Assembly: GCA_019116185.1 (NCBI GenBank) | Contig: DXCD01000102.1 | Location: 1 to 17,570 of the forward strand | DNA from: Candidatus Mediterraneibacter stercorigallinarum | GTDB lineage: Bacteria; Bacillota; Clostridia; Lachnospirales; Lachnospiraceae | Reading direction: 5' to 3' | Length of the DNA stretch: 17,570 nt | Shown here: positions 8,789 to 16,147 of the stretch, in pieces | How the letters are laid out: each line of letters starts with the position of its first letter | How positions within the stretch are numbered: the stretch's first letter is position 1 | Translations under genes and position numbers: made by a program | The notes under the pieces: generated by a model | What the model was told of the DNA's origin: nothing | The model's input: the letters and a program-made list of their open reading frames with translations, nothing else | Databases searched by the model: none

Positions 8789-8816
8789 TTTACACCTCTC
8801 AAAGATATGGTACAAT
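8789..8816 (+). promoter_or_regulatory. Promoter of the rpn nuclease gene
   Basis: TTTACA (8789-8794) and TACAAT (8811-8816) are separated by 16 bases. Each differs from the sigma-A consensus at one position. A TG dinucleotide at 8808-8809, one base before the -10, makes it an extended -10 promoter. The predicted start near 8823 leaves a leader of about 60 nt before the ATG at 8886. This gives the nuclease expression independent of the flanking glycosidases. Confidence 0.7.
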
Positions 8817-8885
8817 AGATTCGGATACATCCTTTCCGCAAGAGCATTAAGAGCATCGTTTCAGACAAGGAAAGGAGAACAATTT

Positions 8886-9827
8886 ATGGCACAGGCAAAC
8901 GACAATTTCATAATGCTTCCCACAGTTGATTTCTGTTTTAAAGAACTGATGCAGAACGAAAACGTGCGAAAAGGATTTATTGCAGCACTGCTGGGCAGGC
9001 CTCCGGAAGAGATCCAGGAAACAACGCTCATCCCCACGGCGCTTCTTCCCGAAAACGAAGATGACAAGCTGGGCGTATTGGACGTAGCAGTCCTCCTCAA
9101 GGATGGCACACAGCTGGATCTGGAAATGCAGGTTATCTACTTTGCTTACTGGACCAACCGGGTGTTATTCTATCTGGGCCGGATGTACACCGGGCAGCTG
9201 AAAAAGGGCGACTCCTATAATAAGCTCAAGAAATGCATCCATGTAAGCATCCTGAATTTTATCCACTTTACAGAGGATAAAAAGTGTTATCACAAAATTG
9301 CTTTCTGCGATACAAAAACAGGAATCCCATACACAGATCTCATGGAGCTTCACATTCTGGAGCTGAAAAAGCTTCCCGAAAAAGCTTTGAATGAGGAGGG
9401 CATCATCCGCTGGATGCGCTTTTTCAGTGGGAAGACCAGGGAGGATTTTAGAGAAATGGCAGAAACAGATAAATATATTAAAGAAGCCTTTGGAGAACTG
9501 GAAAAGCTAAGTGCAGACGATCGCAAACGCCTGGAATATGAAGCACGCGAAAAAGCCATGAGGGATTATAACTGCCTTATGGACAGCGCACAGGAACTGG
9601 AATTAAAACAAGGGCTGGAACAGGGATTACAGCAAGGACTGCAGCAAGGTTTACAGGAAGGGCTGCAGCAGGGTTTACAGGAAGGATTACAGGTAAAAAT
9701 AAAAGAGCACACTCAGAAAATGTTAAACCGCGGAATGTCTCCTGCGGAGATTGCAGACTTGCTGGATGAAGATCCTCAGCTGATCGCCTCAATCGCAGAG
9801 GAATTACAGAATGGAGCTGCAAATTAG
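8886..9827 (+). CDS. Rpn-family recombination-promoting nuclease / PD-(D/E)XK 'putative transposase'
   Basis: The protein has 313 residues. The ATG at 8886 has AAAGGAG eight bases upstream (8871-8877). The frame is open to 8736, but that part has no ribosome site and overlaps the promoter. The N-terminal domain opens with VDFCFKELM (14-22). Its core LDVAVLLKDGTQLDLEMQV (65-83) supplies the PD-(D/E)XK-type residues D66 and E80-x-Q82. The basic Y/F-rich stretch 84-127 and the ETDKYIKEAFGELEKLSADD region (193-212) are typical of this family. Residues 242-269 are seven tandem four-residue units (Q/E)GL(Q/E). A helical tail with GMSPAEIADLLDEDPQLI (283-300) follows. Rpn proteins of E. coli promote RecA-independent recombination, and some act in phage defence, controlled by a C-terminal product made from an internal start. 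It is the only plus-strand gene here and shares no function with its neighbours; accessory insertion is likely. Confidence 0.9.
   Translation: MAQANDNFIMLPTVDFCFKELMQNENVRKGFIAALLGRPPEEIQETTLIPTALLPENEDDKLGVLDVAVLLKDGTQLDLEMQVIYFAYWTNRVLFYLGRMYTGQLKKGDSYNKLKKCIHVSILNFIHFTEDKKCYHKIAFCDTKTGIPYTDLMELHILELKKLPEKALNEEGIIRWMRFFSGKTREDFREMAETDKYIKEAFGELEKLSADDRKRLEYEAREKAMRDYNCLMDSAQELELKQGLEQGLQQGLQQGLQEGLQQGLQEGLQVKIKEHTQKMLNRGMSPAEIADLLDEDPQLIASIAEELQNGAAN
9609..9692 (+). repeat. Seven 12-bp tandem repeats inside rpn
   Basis: Seven consecutive in-frame 12-base units, each starting at a CAA, CAG or GAA codon, encode QGLE, QGLQ (three times), EGLQ, QGLQ and EGLQ. Third positions vary (CAA/CAG, GGG/GGA/GGT, CTG/TTA), so the array is diverged rather than freshly expanded. 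Because 12 is divisible by three, gain or loss of a unit changes the length of the Gln/Leu/Gly linker without breaking the frame. Confidence 0.95.
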
Positions 9828-9866
9828 GCAATAAACACATTACAGCCAGCGGCATAGCAGACATAA

Positions 9867-9906
9867 AGGAGAGACAGCACATCTGCGCTGCCTCTCCTCT
9901 GTTTTT
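9867..9906 (+). terminator. rpn terminator, shared convergently with the GH89 gene
   Basis: AGGAGAG (9867-9873) and CAGC (9875-9878) pair with GCTG (9887-9890) and CTCTCCT (9892-9898), leaving one A/C mismatch and an eight-base loop. TCTG and five T residues (9902-9906) follow. The hairpin is 39 bases after the rpn stop. Read on the minus strand it lies 55 bases after the GH89 stop and is followed by CCTTTATG, a weaker T tract, so it may end both transcripts. A related hairpin lies at 15145-15172. Confidence 0.75.
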
Positions 9907-9952
9907 CCAGCCTTTCTTTTATTATCTTAGACAAGTATGTTTACTGGCCGGC

Positions 9953-10846
9953 TTATTGTCCGGATCTTTTTCTCATTGCCGCCAGCACAGCTCCTGCTGA
10001 AATCACCAGCATCATGCCTGCCGCCGCAATCGGAGCTGCGTCTCCGGTTTTCGCTGCTTTACCAGTACCGGCTGCTGTGCTGTTCTGGTTTCCATTATCT
10101 GTACCAGATCCGCTGCCGTTTCCTCCGGAAGTTCCACCCTGGTTTCCGTTGTCTCCGTCAGGATTCTGCGGTTTTTCCTGATCTCCGCCGCCCGGGTTCT
10201 CAGGCTCTCCGCCCTGGGCTTTCTCAAGTCCGTCGTACGCTGCCTGAAGCGCTGCCACTGCTTCGTCCACCTTCGCCTGATCATTCTCAGATAAGGTCTC
10301 ATCCGCAAGGATGCCGTTCGCTGCTGCCAGCGCCGCGCGGAACACGGATACGCTCTCCTCTGTGTATCCGGTCAGGTCCAGACTGCCCACCTGGCTGATC
10401 AGATCTTCAAGCACGGACTTGTCCGCTTTCAGCCTCAGATTACTGATAGCATCCACAAGTGCATTCCATGCGCTGTCAACATCTTCTTGGAATGCATCTC
10501 CATCTGCCAGCACCTCTTTCGCTTTCACAAGAGCCTCTGTAAATTCTGCCTGTCCTTCTTCCACATATTGGGTCAGGTCAATCATATCGCCAAGTTCAGC
10601 CGCCATCTCAAGGTCTGTCTTATCTCCCGCCTTCAGATCCAGTGCCTGGACCGCAAGCATCAGCTTTTCAGTCGCATTTGTCACTTCTTCTCTTGTCGCG
10701 TTCTCGTCTGCCATCACTGCTTCGCCTTCTGCGATCGCTTCTTCAAAAAGCTTCTGGATCGACTCCACGCAGTCGTCAACAGATCCGTCCTCCACCAGAG
10801 CTTTCGCACGGTTCAGGAAATACTCCAGCGTCTTCTTGCTCACCGG
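9953..10846 (-). repeat. Anchor cassette copy B (three FIVAR units, spacer, KTGD tail)
   Basis: This is the C-terminal cassette of the GH89 enzyme, from PVSKKTLEYF (residue 1386) to the stop. By hand alignment its FIVAR part differs from the cassette at 15224-16147 at about 33 of 212 positions. The sorting tails (AAKTGDAAPIAAAGMM) are nearly identical. A 44-base block at 10266-10309 is identical to 15567-15610. The upstream catalytic parts of the two proteins show no such likeness. Confidence 0.92.
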
Positions 10847-13800
10847 TTCAGACGGCTCCTCCTCCGTTTCACCTGTCAGGCGTATCTCTGCTCCGGATGC
10901 ATAATTCTTACCGGAACTGTCAGTAACCGATGCTGTTGTTTTCAGCCGCACATCCGTAACAGCTTCTTCTTCAAAGGACACGATCTTCCAGCTGTTCGAA
11001 TTTGCCCACGAGCCCGATGTCACTTCATGGTATGTCTGTCCGTTATCGCTGCTGACTTCGATCACATATCCGGTAATAATGCCATTTGACCCGCTCGTAC
11101 GCGGCAGATACCTGAGACCATCCACCTTTGTCAGCTCCGGAAGACGGATGTTAACCCACAGGTTTTCCATCTCTGTGCCATTCCAGGAAGAATGCCATAT
11201 CGTTGTAGTGTTATTGTCAATCAGGTTAGATGCCGGGCCCTCGGAGCCGCTGGTACTCTGCTCACTGCCCGCCGTTACCTGCCAGCCGTCCATGGCAAGA
11301 TCTCTTGAATCATCCTCTGCCGGATCTTTCGGGACTCCGGTCACTGAATAGTCACTTAACACCTCTTGGCCAAGTTCGCTAAGATCCAGGCCGTTAGGCT
11401 CTGTGGGATATTCGTTGTTGCTGTTTACCCATTCCCACTCCATCTCAAACCACTGGGCGCTCGTGAAATTCTGTCCGTCGCCGCCGCTTAAATCCTTCTT
11501 GCGTTCTTCGATCCATTTCTCCCAGCGGGGTTTGTAATAATCCGCAGTCAAACCAGACCACTGACGATTGGAATAATCATGAAGGCCGCCGGAATTTGCC
11601 TGGTTAATGCTTCCCCAGGTCGTAACCAGGGATCGTGCGTTAAATTCATATAATTCTTTCGTAAATTCATCCGCATTTTCCGCCAGGCCCTTCGCCTGCT
11701 CGATCCAGGTTCCTACCATGAATTTCTCCTGGGTTCCTGTCACCTTCTCCACCATATCGATCAGAGAAAGGAATTTGTCCGAAATCTGTGTGAACTGATC
11801 CAAATCCCCGGCCTGGTACGCTCTCACCATGGCTTTATGATACTCCTGCGCGGAATTTGACAGTACCTGCTCCAGCACATTTGCCAGATCATACTGGTAT
11901 CCCTCGCTGTCTTTCAGGATATCATAATCTTCCAAAAGCAGAGACGCAGCTTTCTCCAGATCCTCTTTATTATAGTCAATTACCGCATTGCCCCAGGTTG
12001 AAGCAGCGCTGATATTCTCTGCCGGGCGCGCGTTAACTACTGACTCAGGCGCTCCCTGGCCTTTCATATTCAGCTCCGGATTATAAACCGTGTCGTGCAG
12101 GATCTGCATTGCCTCATATGCACTTTCGCTTTCCGCGCCATAGCGGCGTGTCGTATAATCTCTGAACCACTGGTCAAGATCAATTGCCTGCACATTGTCC
12201 GCATCTTCAGCCCAGATCGTCTCGAAGAACAGATCATAGAGCACCGGATTATTCACAGAAGCCTCCGGCGTAATACCGATTCCCGTCATATAATCTGCCG
12301 TATTAAGGGCCCTTGGTATTTCATTTACAAAATTGTCAATATGTCCGTGAAGTCCCAGACGTCCTCCAAAGTTGTTAAGCATGCAGTATACCCACGGAGT
12401 ATCGCTGAACTCAGGACTGTTATTGAACGTCTCCCAGCGCGGCTGTTTCTCTGCATACAGGTCAAGGATCAGGGCGTGCTCTTTATTCGGAGCGATTCCC
12501 TGAAGCAGCCCGGTTGTCGGGTTTGAGCCCCATGACTGGATCACCCAGACCGCGTCCCCGTCTGCCTTCATCATTTCACCCAGGACATTCCTTCCTACCG
12601 TGTCTGCTGCCACGCCGCCCGGATTGCCGCCTTCATGATATGGATCTGTTGCATAATAATCCGTCACGTCTCCGAAGACTTCCTTCTGGATCCGATAGAA
12701 ACGCTCTGCATATGTACTGTACGCCTCTGATGTCACATTGAGCATGCTCGGCCTGGTGAAGGAACACCAGCTGCCCTGTGCGATCACGCTTCCTTCTGTA
12801 GAAGGATCTTTTGACGCAATATCTACAGGAACCATGCCGCAGTACCCCTGAAGAATCGGCTGCATTCCCAGCTTGCGCATGGATAACTGGTTTTCTCTCG
12901 CCAGTTCCGTCCTGTCTACAAACCAGCTGTCATGGACCGGTCCGCCATATCCTGACATGTTCGCCATATACGCCCATGCGTAATACGCCGGTCCGGCGAT
13001 ATAATCTTTCGCTTCCTGCTCCGTGTATCCGCACTCCATGAGGAAACGGCGCCATACTTCTTCCTGGGCGGTAGCGTCAAGCACGGTATTCACTCCGTTG
13101 AGCGCCAGCCAGTCCAGCTCGTTGCGCCATTCTTCCTCGCCCCAGAATGCCATGGCATAAGATAATGTACAATAGTTATATGCGTAGCGCACCGGCAGCT
13201 TCGTTTCGCGGGTAATGGTCTCCCCGTTAAGCGAAACAGCTTCCTCCGGCATATTTACCTGATTCCCAACCTGTGAAATATGTACGTTGAGATAATATTT
13301 CAGGTAATAGTTCAGCCCGGTGGCAAGCGATACGCCGTCATTTCCCGTGATGTGGATCTTCCCATCTTCCTCGGTCAGCGTATAATAGTCATATCCCGTC
13401 CCGTTCGGATTCTCCGCCAGCTCGAAAGTAAACCAGTCTACATACTCGTCTCCCAGCTGACGTGAGATGATTCCCTGCACTTCCTGGATCGTCATCTCAT
13501 CCGTAATCTCTACATCATATTTACTGCCCTCGAAATTTTCAATCTCAATGGCCGGTTTCTCCTGTACCGGAGTGCCGCTTGCCTCGCCCAGGACGCGGAC
13601 CTCATTGATCACCGCGTTGCTTCCGGCCGACTGATAGTTCAAATATACCCGGACAATACGCGCCTCCACGTCCACTTCATACCGGTCTCCGGTCTCCGGA
13701 GTACTTTCTTTATCGGTCTTGCTCAGAAGCTTTGTAAAATCCCGTCCGTCCATGCTGGTGTAAATATCGTACTGGGAATACCCCGCAGAAGGAAGATATA

Positions 13801-15001
13801 CTTCGATGTCAGAGATATTGTAGTTCTCTTCCAGGTCAATATCCACATACCCCGGATAGTAGGACCCGCTCCAGCCGGCCGCTGTATTGCCGTCCGTGAT
13901 CCTTCCGGCTGCCGTCTGGTTCGTATTGGTATGAGCCGGTTTGTTCCATGCAAGGTTGTCCGGATCCTCGATAGGCTGTTCTTTCCCGAAGATCTTGAAC
14001 TCCGCAATCGCCGGCCACGGATCTCCGCCTGTACTTGTAATCTCGTCGATTACGATCTTAATCTTGCTTAACTTTACGGAAGCCCCGTCAACTCCCAGCA
14101 GATGCTCGTTCACGCTGTTTGCGGTACGGTCCGCTTTTGCTCCTGTCACAAGGGGTATCCAGTCCTCGTCCGACGTGCTCCTTCCATAGATACTGTATGT
14201 AAACTGGAAATTATTTGCATCGGAAGACAAATGTTCAAACGCGATCTCCAGGGAGCTTACATCCGCGTCCCTTCCAAGATCTGCCTGAACCCATGCTTCC
14301 CCGTCAATAGAGGACATGCCCCCATTATAGAACACATACAGGCTGCTGTAATTATTATCCGTCAGGTTCGCAGCTGTTCCCGCGCTTCCCCCGCAGGAAG
14401 TGATTGCAGCGCCGGAAGCCAGATTATCCAGGTCTTCCTGCTGGCTGTCCTCTGCCACAAAGATCCCCATCTCCGCGATCTGCGGCCAGAATGTCGCGGT
14501 CTGATCCCCGTTCGTGGGATTAGACATGGTCACAAGCACATGGGAGACATTGATCGGCTCCTCAAATTCAAATACAAACTCGTCTTTTAATTTATGTCCT
14601 GTTACCTCTTTTGCGATCAGCTCGTCTGTTGTCACAGAGTTGACATAATAACCGAGTTTCACATCCATTGCCCAGTTATCCTGGGATGAATTCTCGACCT
14701 TGAACTTGATCGAGATCTTCTCCACCGGCTTTGTGTTCTCAGCCGGGAGTTTGAACGTTACTGTTGCCGGCCATCCTGCCTGTGTGGCTGGGGACCAGAT
14801 CGTCTGCGTATTATCGTCAAACATATTAGCAACAGCATTCTCGTTCTCCGGCACAGTGACATCACAGTTTTTTGCAATGTTCACCAGGCTGTCTTCCGCA
14901 TTCTCCTCAGCGGACACAGACACCGGGGTGCCTGAAAGAAGTGTTGTGATCACAAGCGCGCACGTTAAAAGCCACGCTGCGATACTTTTCCCTCTTTTCA
15001 T
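9953..15001 (-). CDS. Cell-wall-anchored GH89 alpha-N-acetylglucosaminidase with discoidin-like modules
   Basis: The protein has 1682 residues. The ATG at 15001 lies seven bases after AAGGAGG; the GTG immediately before it is a poorer choice. Order: signal peptide (1-31); three discoidin/CBM32-like modules (about 37-185, 190-341 and 346-473); GH89 N-terminal domain (about 483-595); (beta/alpha)8 barrel and helical domain (about 600-1195); a further CBM32 (about 1228-1377); three FIVAR units (1386-1597); Gly/Asn-rich spacer; KTGD sorting tail (1651-1682). Family signatures include RYAYNYCTLSYAMAFWGEEE (605-624), TDYYATDPYHEGG (780-792) and WVYCMLNNFGG (870-880). By alignment to Clostridium perfringens GH89, the catalytic acids should be E790 and E913 (TPEAS). 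Their 123-residue spacing is close to the 118 in that enzyme. The more usual TPEG is TPEA here. The enzyme removes terminal alpha-linked GlcNAc, as on class III mucin O-glycans or heparan sulfate; the host-glycan context favours mucin. Confidence 0.94.
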   Translation of the reverse strand: MKRGKSIAAWLLTCALVITTLLSGTPVSVSAEENAEDSLVNIAKNCDVTVPENENAVANMFDDNTQTIWSPATQAGWPATVTFKLPAENTKPVEKISIKFKVENSSQDNWAMDVKLGYYVNSVTTDELIAKEVTGHKLKDEFVFEFEEPINVSHVLVTMSNPTNGDQTATFWPQIAEMGIFVAEDSQQEDLDNLASGAAITSCGGSAGTAANLTDNNYSSLYVFYNGGMSSIDGEAWVQADLGRDADVSSLEIAFEHLSSDANNFQFTYSIYGRSTSDEDWIPLVTGAKADRTANSVNEHLLGVDGASVKLSKIKIVIDEITSTGGDPWPAIAEFKIFGKEQPIEDPDNLAWNKPAHTNTNQTAAGRITDGNTAAGWSGSYYPGYVDIDLEENYNISDIEVYLPSAGYSQYDIYTSMDGRDFTKLLSKTDKESTPETGDRYEVDVEARIVRVYLNYQSAGSNAVINEVRVLGEASGTPVQEKPAIEIENFEGSKYDVEITDEMTIQEVQGIISRQLGDEYVDWFTFELAENPNGTGYDYYTLTEEDGKIHITGNDGVSLATGLNYYLKYYLNVHISQVGNQVNMPEEAVSLNGETITRETKLPVRYAYNYCTLSYAMAFWGEEEWRNELDWLALNGVNTVLDATAQEEVWRRFLMECGYTEQEAKDYIAGPAYYAWAYMANMSGYGGPVHDSWFVDRTELARENQLSMRKLGMQPILQGYCGMVPVDIASKDPSTEGSVIAQGSWCSFTRPSMLNVTSEAYSTYAERFYRIQKEVFGDVTDYYATDPYHEGGNPGGVAADTVGRNVLGEMMKADGDAVWVIQSWGSNPTTGLLQGIAPNKEHALILDLYAEKQPRWETFNNSPEFSDTPWVYCMLNNFGGRLGLHGHIDNFVNEIPRALNTADYMTGIGITPEASVNNPVLYDLFFETIWAEDADNVQAIDLDQWFRDYTTRRYGAESESAYEAMQILHDTVYNPELNMKGQGAPESVVNARPAENISAASTWGNAVIDYNKEDLEKAASLLLEDYDILKDSEGYQYDLANVLEQVLSNSAQEYHKAMVRAYQAGDLDQFTQISDKFLSLIDMVEKVTGTQEKFMVGTWIEQAKGLAENADEFTKELYEFNARSLVTTWGSINQANSGGLHDYSNRQWSGLTADYYKPRWEKWIEERKKDLSGGDGQNFTSAQWFEMEWEWVNSNNEYPTEPNGLDLSELGQEVLSDYSVTGVPKDPAEDDSRDLAMDGWQVTAGSEQSTSGSEGPASNLIDNNTTTIWHSSWNGTEMENLWVNIRLPELTKVDGLRYLPRTSGSNGIITGYVIEVSSDNGQTYHEVTSGSWANSNSWKIVSFEEEAVTDVRLKTTASVTDSSGKNYASGAEIRLTGETEEEPSEPVSKKTLEYFLNRAKALVEDGSVDDCVESIQKLFEEAIAEGEAVMADENATREEVTNATEKLMLAVQALDLKAGDKTDLEMAAELGDMIDLTQYVEEGQAEFTEALVKAKEVLADGDAFQEDVDSAWNALVDAISNLRLKADKSVLEDLISQVGSLDLTGYTEESVSVFRAALAAANGILADETLSENDQAKVDEAVAALQAAYDGLEKAQGGEPENPGGGDQEKPQNPDGDNGNQGGTSGGNGSGSGTDNGNQNSTAAGTGKAAKTGDAAPIAAAGMMLVISAGAVLAAMRKRSGQ

Positions 15002-15008
15002 CACTTTT

Positions 15009-15015
15009 CCTCCTT
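15009..15015 (-). promoter_or_regulatory. Ribosome binding site deciding the GH89 start
   Basis: Minus-strand AAGGAGG lies seven bases before the ATG at 15001 and only four before the adjacent in-frame GTG at 15004. The spacing favours ATG, giving MKRGKS as the N-terminus. Confidence 0.9.
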
Positions 15016-15144
15016 GTATTTTTTATCTATTTTATTTTACTTGATCCGTTTGCGTATTGCCATAATAAATATTTTCTGACATTTTTTTCAAATCATGGCG
15101 CAATTCATATATTTTCTACTAAAAATATTTTACGGCAGTTTGAG

Positions 15145-15172
15145 AGAGACAGCGCTTTTCTGCGCTGTCTCT
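15145..15172 (-). terminator. 3' hairpin of the upstream anchored enzyme gene
   Basis: This is a perfect 11-bp stem, AGAGACAGCGC (15145-15155) with GCGCTGTCTCT (15162-15172), around a six-base loop. It lies 52 bases after the stop at 15224. The minus strand continues CTCAAACTG, so the U tract is poor. Termination may be leaky, or the stem may protect the 3' end. On the plus strand it is followed by TCCTGCTTTTCTTT, but no plus-strand gene precedes it. The core resembles the hairpin at 9867-9898 at nearly the same distance from the GH89 stop. Confidence 0.5.
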
Positions 15173-15223
15173 TCCTGCTTTTCTTTATTCTATAATCCGA
15201 TTTTTACTCCGTGACGCTTTGTT

Positions 15224-16147
15224 TTATTTTCCTGCTTTTTTTCGCAGTACAGCCGCGGCTGCCGCCGCAGAAATCACAATCATCATGCCTGCTGCCGCGA
15301 TCGGGGCGGCATCTCCGGTCTTCGCTGCTTTCACACTGCTGTTTCCAGTGCTGCCGCCGCCATTCTGGCTGCCCGCTGTGGTATTCTGATTTCCATTGCC
15401 TGTACCGGAGCCGCTGCCGTCTCCTGCTGCAGTTCCTCCCTGATTTCCGCTGTCACCGCTCGGATTCTGTGGCTCTTCCACAGCACCGCTGCCCGGATTC
15501 TCCGGTTCTTCAGTCCGAGCCGCCTCAAGTCCGTCGTATGCTGCCTGAAGGGCTGCCGCTGCTTCATCCACCTTCGCCTGATCATTCTCAGATAAGGTCT
15601 CATCCGCAAGAATGTCATTTGCCGCCGCCAGCGCTGCGCGGAACACGGATGCACTCTCTTCCGTGTATCCGGTCAGGTCCAGATTCTGCATCTGGCTGAT
15701 CAGATCTTCAAGCACAGACTTGTCTGCCTTCAGTCTCAGATCAGCCATTGCCTCTACGAGTGCACTCCATGCACTGTCAACATCTTCCTGGAATGCATCT
15801 CCGTCATCCAGCACCTCTTTTGCTTTCGCAAGAGCCTCGGTAAATTCCGCCTGTCCTGCTTCCACATATTTGGTCAGGTCAATCATATCGCCCAGTTCAA
15901 CCGCCATCTCAAGATCTGTCTTGTCACCTGCCTTTAAATCCGACGCCTGAACCGCATACATCAGTTTTGCCGCTGCCCGGAACACCTCATCCCTTGTCGC
16001 GAACTCATCTGCCATCACTGCCTCGCCCTCTGCAATCGCTTCTTCAAAAAGCTTCTGCACAGACTCTACGCAGCCTGCAACAGATCCATCCTCCACCAAG
16101 GTCTTCGCCTGATTCAGGAAGAATTCCAAGTTTTTCTTGCTTACCGG
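15224..16147 (-). repeat. Anchor cassette copy C (three FIVAR units, spacer, KTGD tail)
   Basis: This is the C-terminal cassette of the right-edge enzyme, from PVSKKNLEFF to the stop. It has the same three helical units as the copies at 2960-3838 and 9953-10846, with the longest Gly/Asn/Ser/Thr spacer of the three. The tail reads VKAAKTGDAAPIAAAGMM, then an Ala-rich membrane stretch and RKKAGK. It is clearly closer to copy B than to copy A. Confidence 0.92.

Larger units (their letters stand above)
8327..8885. other. Divergent intergenic region between the beta-helix enzyme and rpn
   Basis: This 559-bp stretch holds no convincing gene. It contains the ribosome site and probable -10 of the minus-strand enzyme, and the promoter and ribosome site of the plus-strand nuclease. 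An 8-bp palindrome GCATATGC (about 8432-8439) lies just upstream of the minus-strand -10 and could be an operator. Two imperfect hairpins lie in the middle: AGCGGG/CCCGCT (8655-8660 with 8676-8681), and GTCCC/GGGAC (8709-8713 with 8719-8723) nested in TCGG/CCGA. Neither is followed by a T tract. I see no terminal inverted repeats or target-site duplication that would mark the nuclease gene as a recent insertion. Confidence 0.6.
15002..15223 (-). other. Intergenic region between the upstream anchored enzyme and the GH89 gene
   Basis: This 222-bp AT-rich gap has the upstream gene's 3' hairpin at its right end and the GH89 ribosome site at its left. The middle has a 10-bp palindrome AAAATATTTT (15122-15131) and direct repeats of ATATTTTCT near 15070 and 15108. 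These could be regulator sites or simply AT-rich upstream DNA. A possible -10, TAAAAT (15029-15034), is followed by AGATAAAAAA, the same string that follows the beta-helix gene's -10. I could not find a matching -35. Confidence 0.4.

Noticed and set aside
8736..8885. N-terminal extension of the rpn product by 50 residues.
   Set aside because: The promoter (8789-8816) lies inside it, and AAAGGAG is correctly spaced for the ATG at 8886, where homology to the family begins.
9609..9692. CRISPR-like short tandem repeats.
   Set aside because: The units are contiguous, in frame and without spacers. They encode a Gln-Gly-Leu linker known in Rpn-family proteins.
15036..15062. A catabolite-repression (cre) operator in the GH89 upstream region around CAAACGGATC.
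   Set aside because: Only about nine of fourteen positions, counting free positions, fit the cre consensus, and the symmetry is poor.
15145..15172. A terminator for a lost plus-strand gene.
   Set aside because: The T-rich run is somewhat better on the plus strand, but no plus-strand gene precedes it. The matching position and sequence after the GH89 stop make a minus-strand 3' element more likely.
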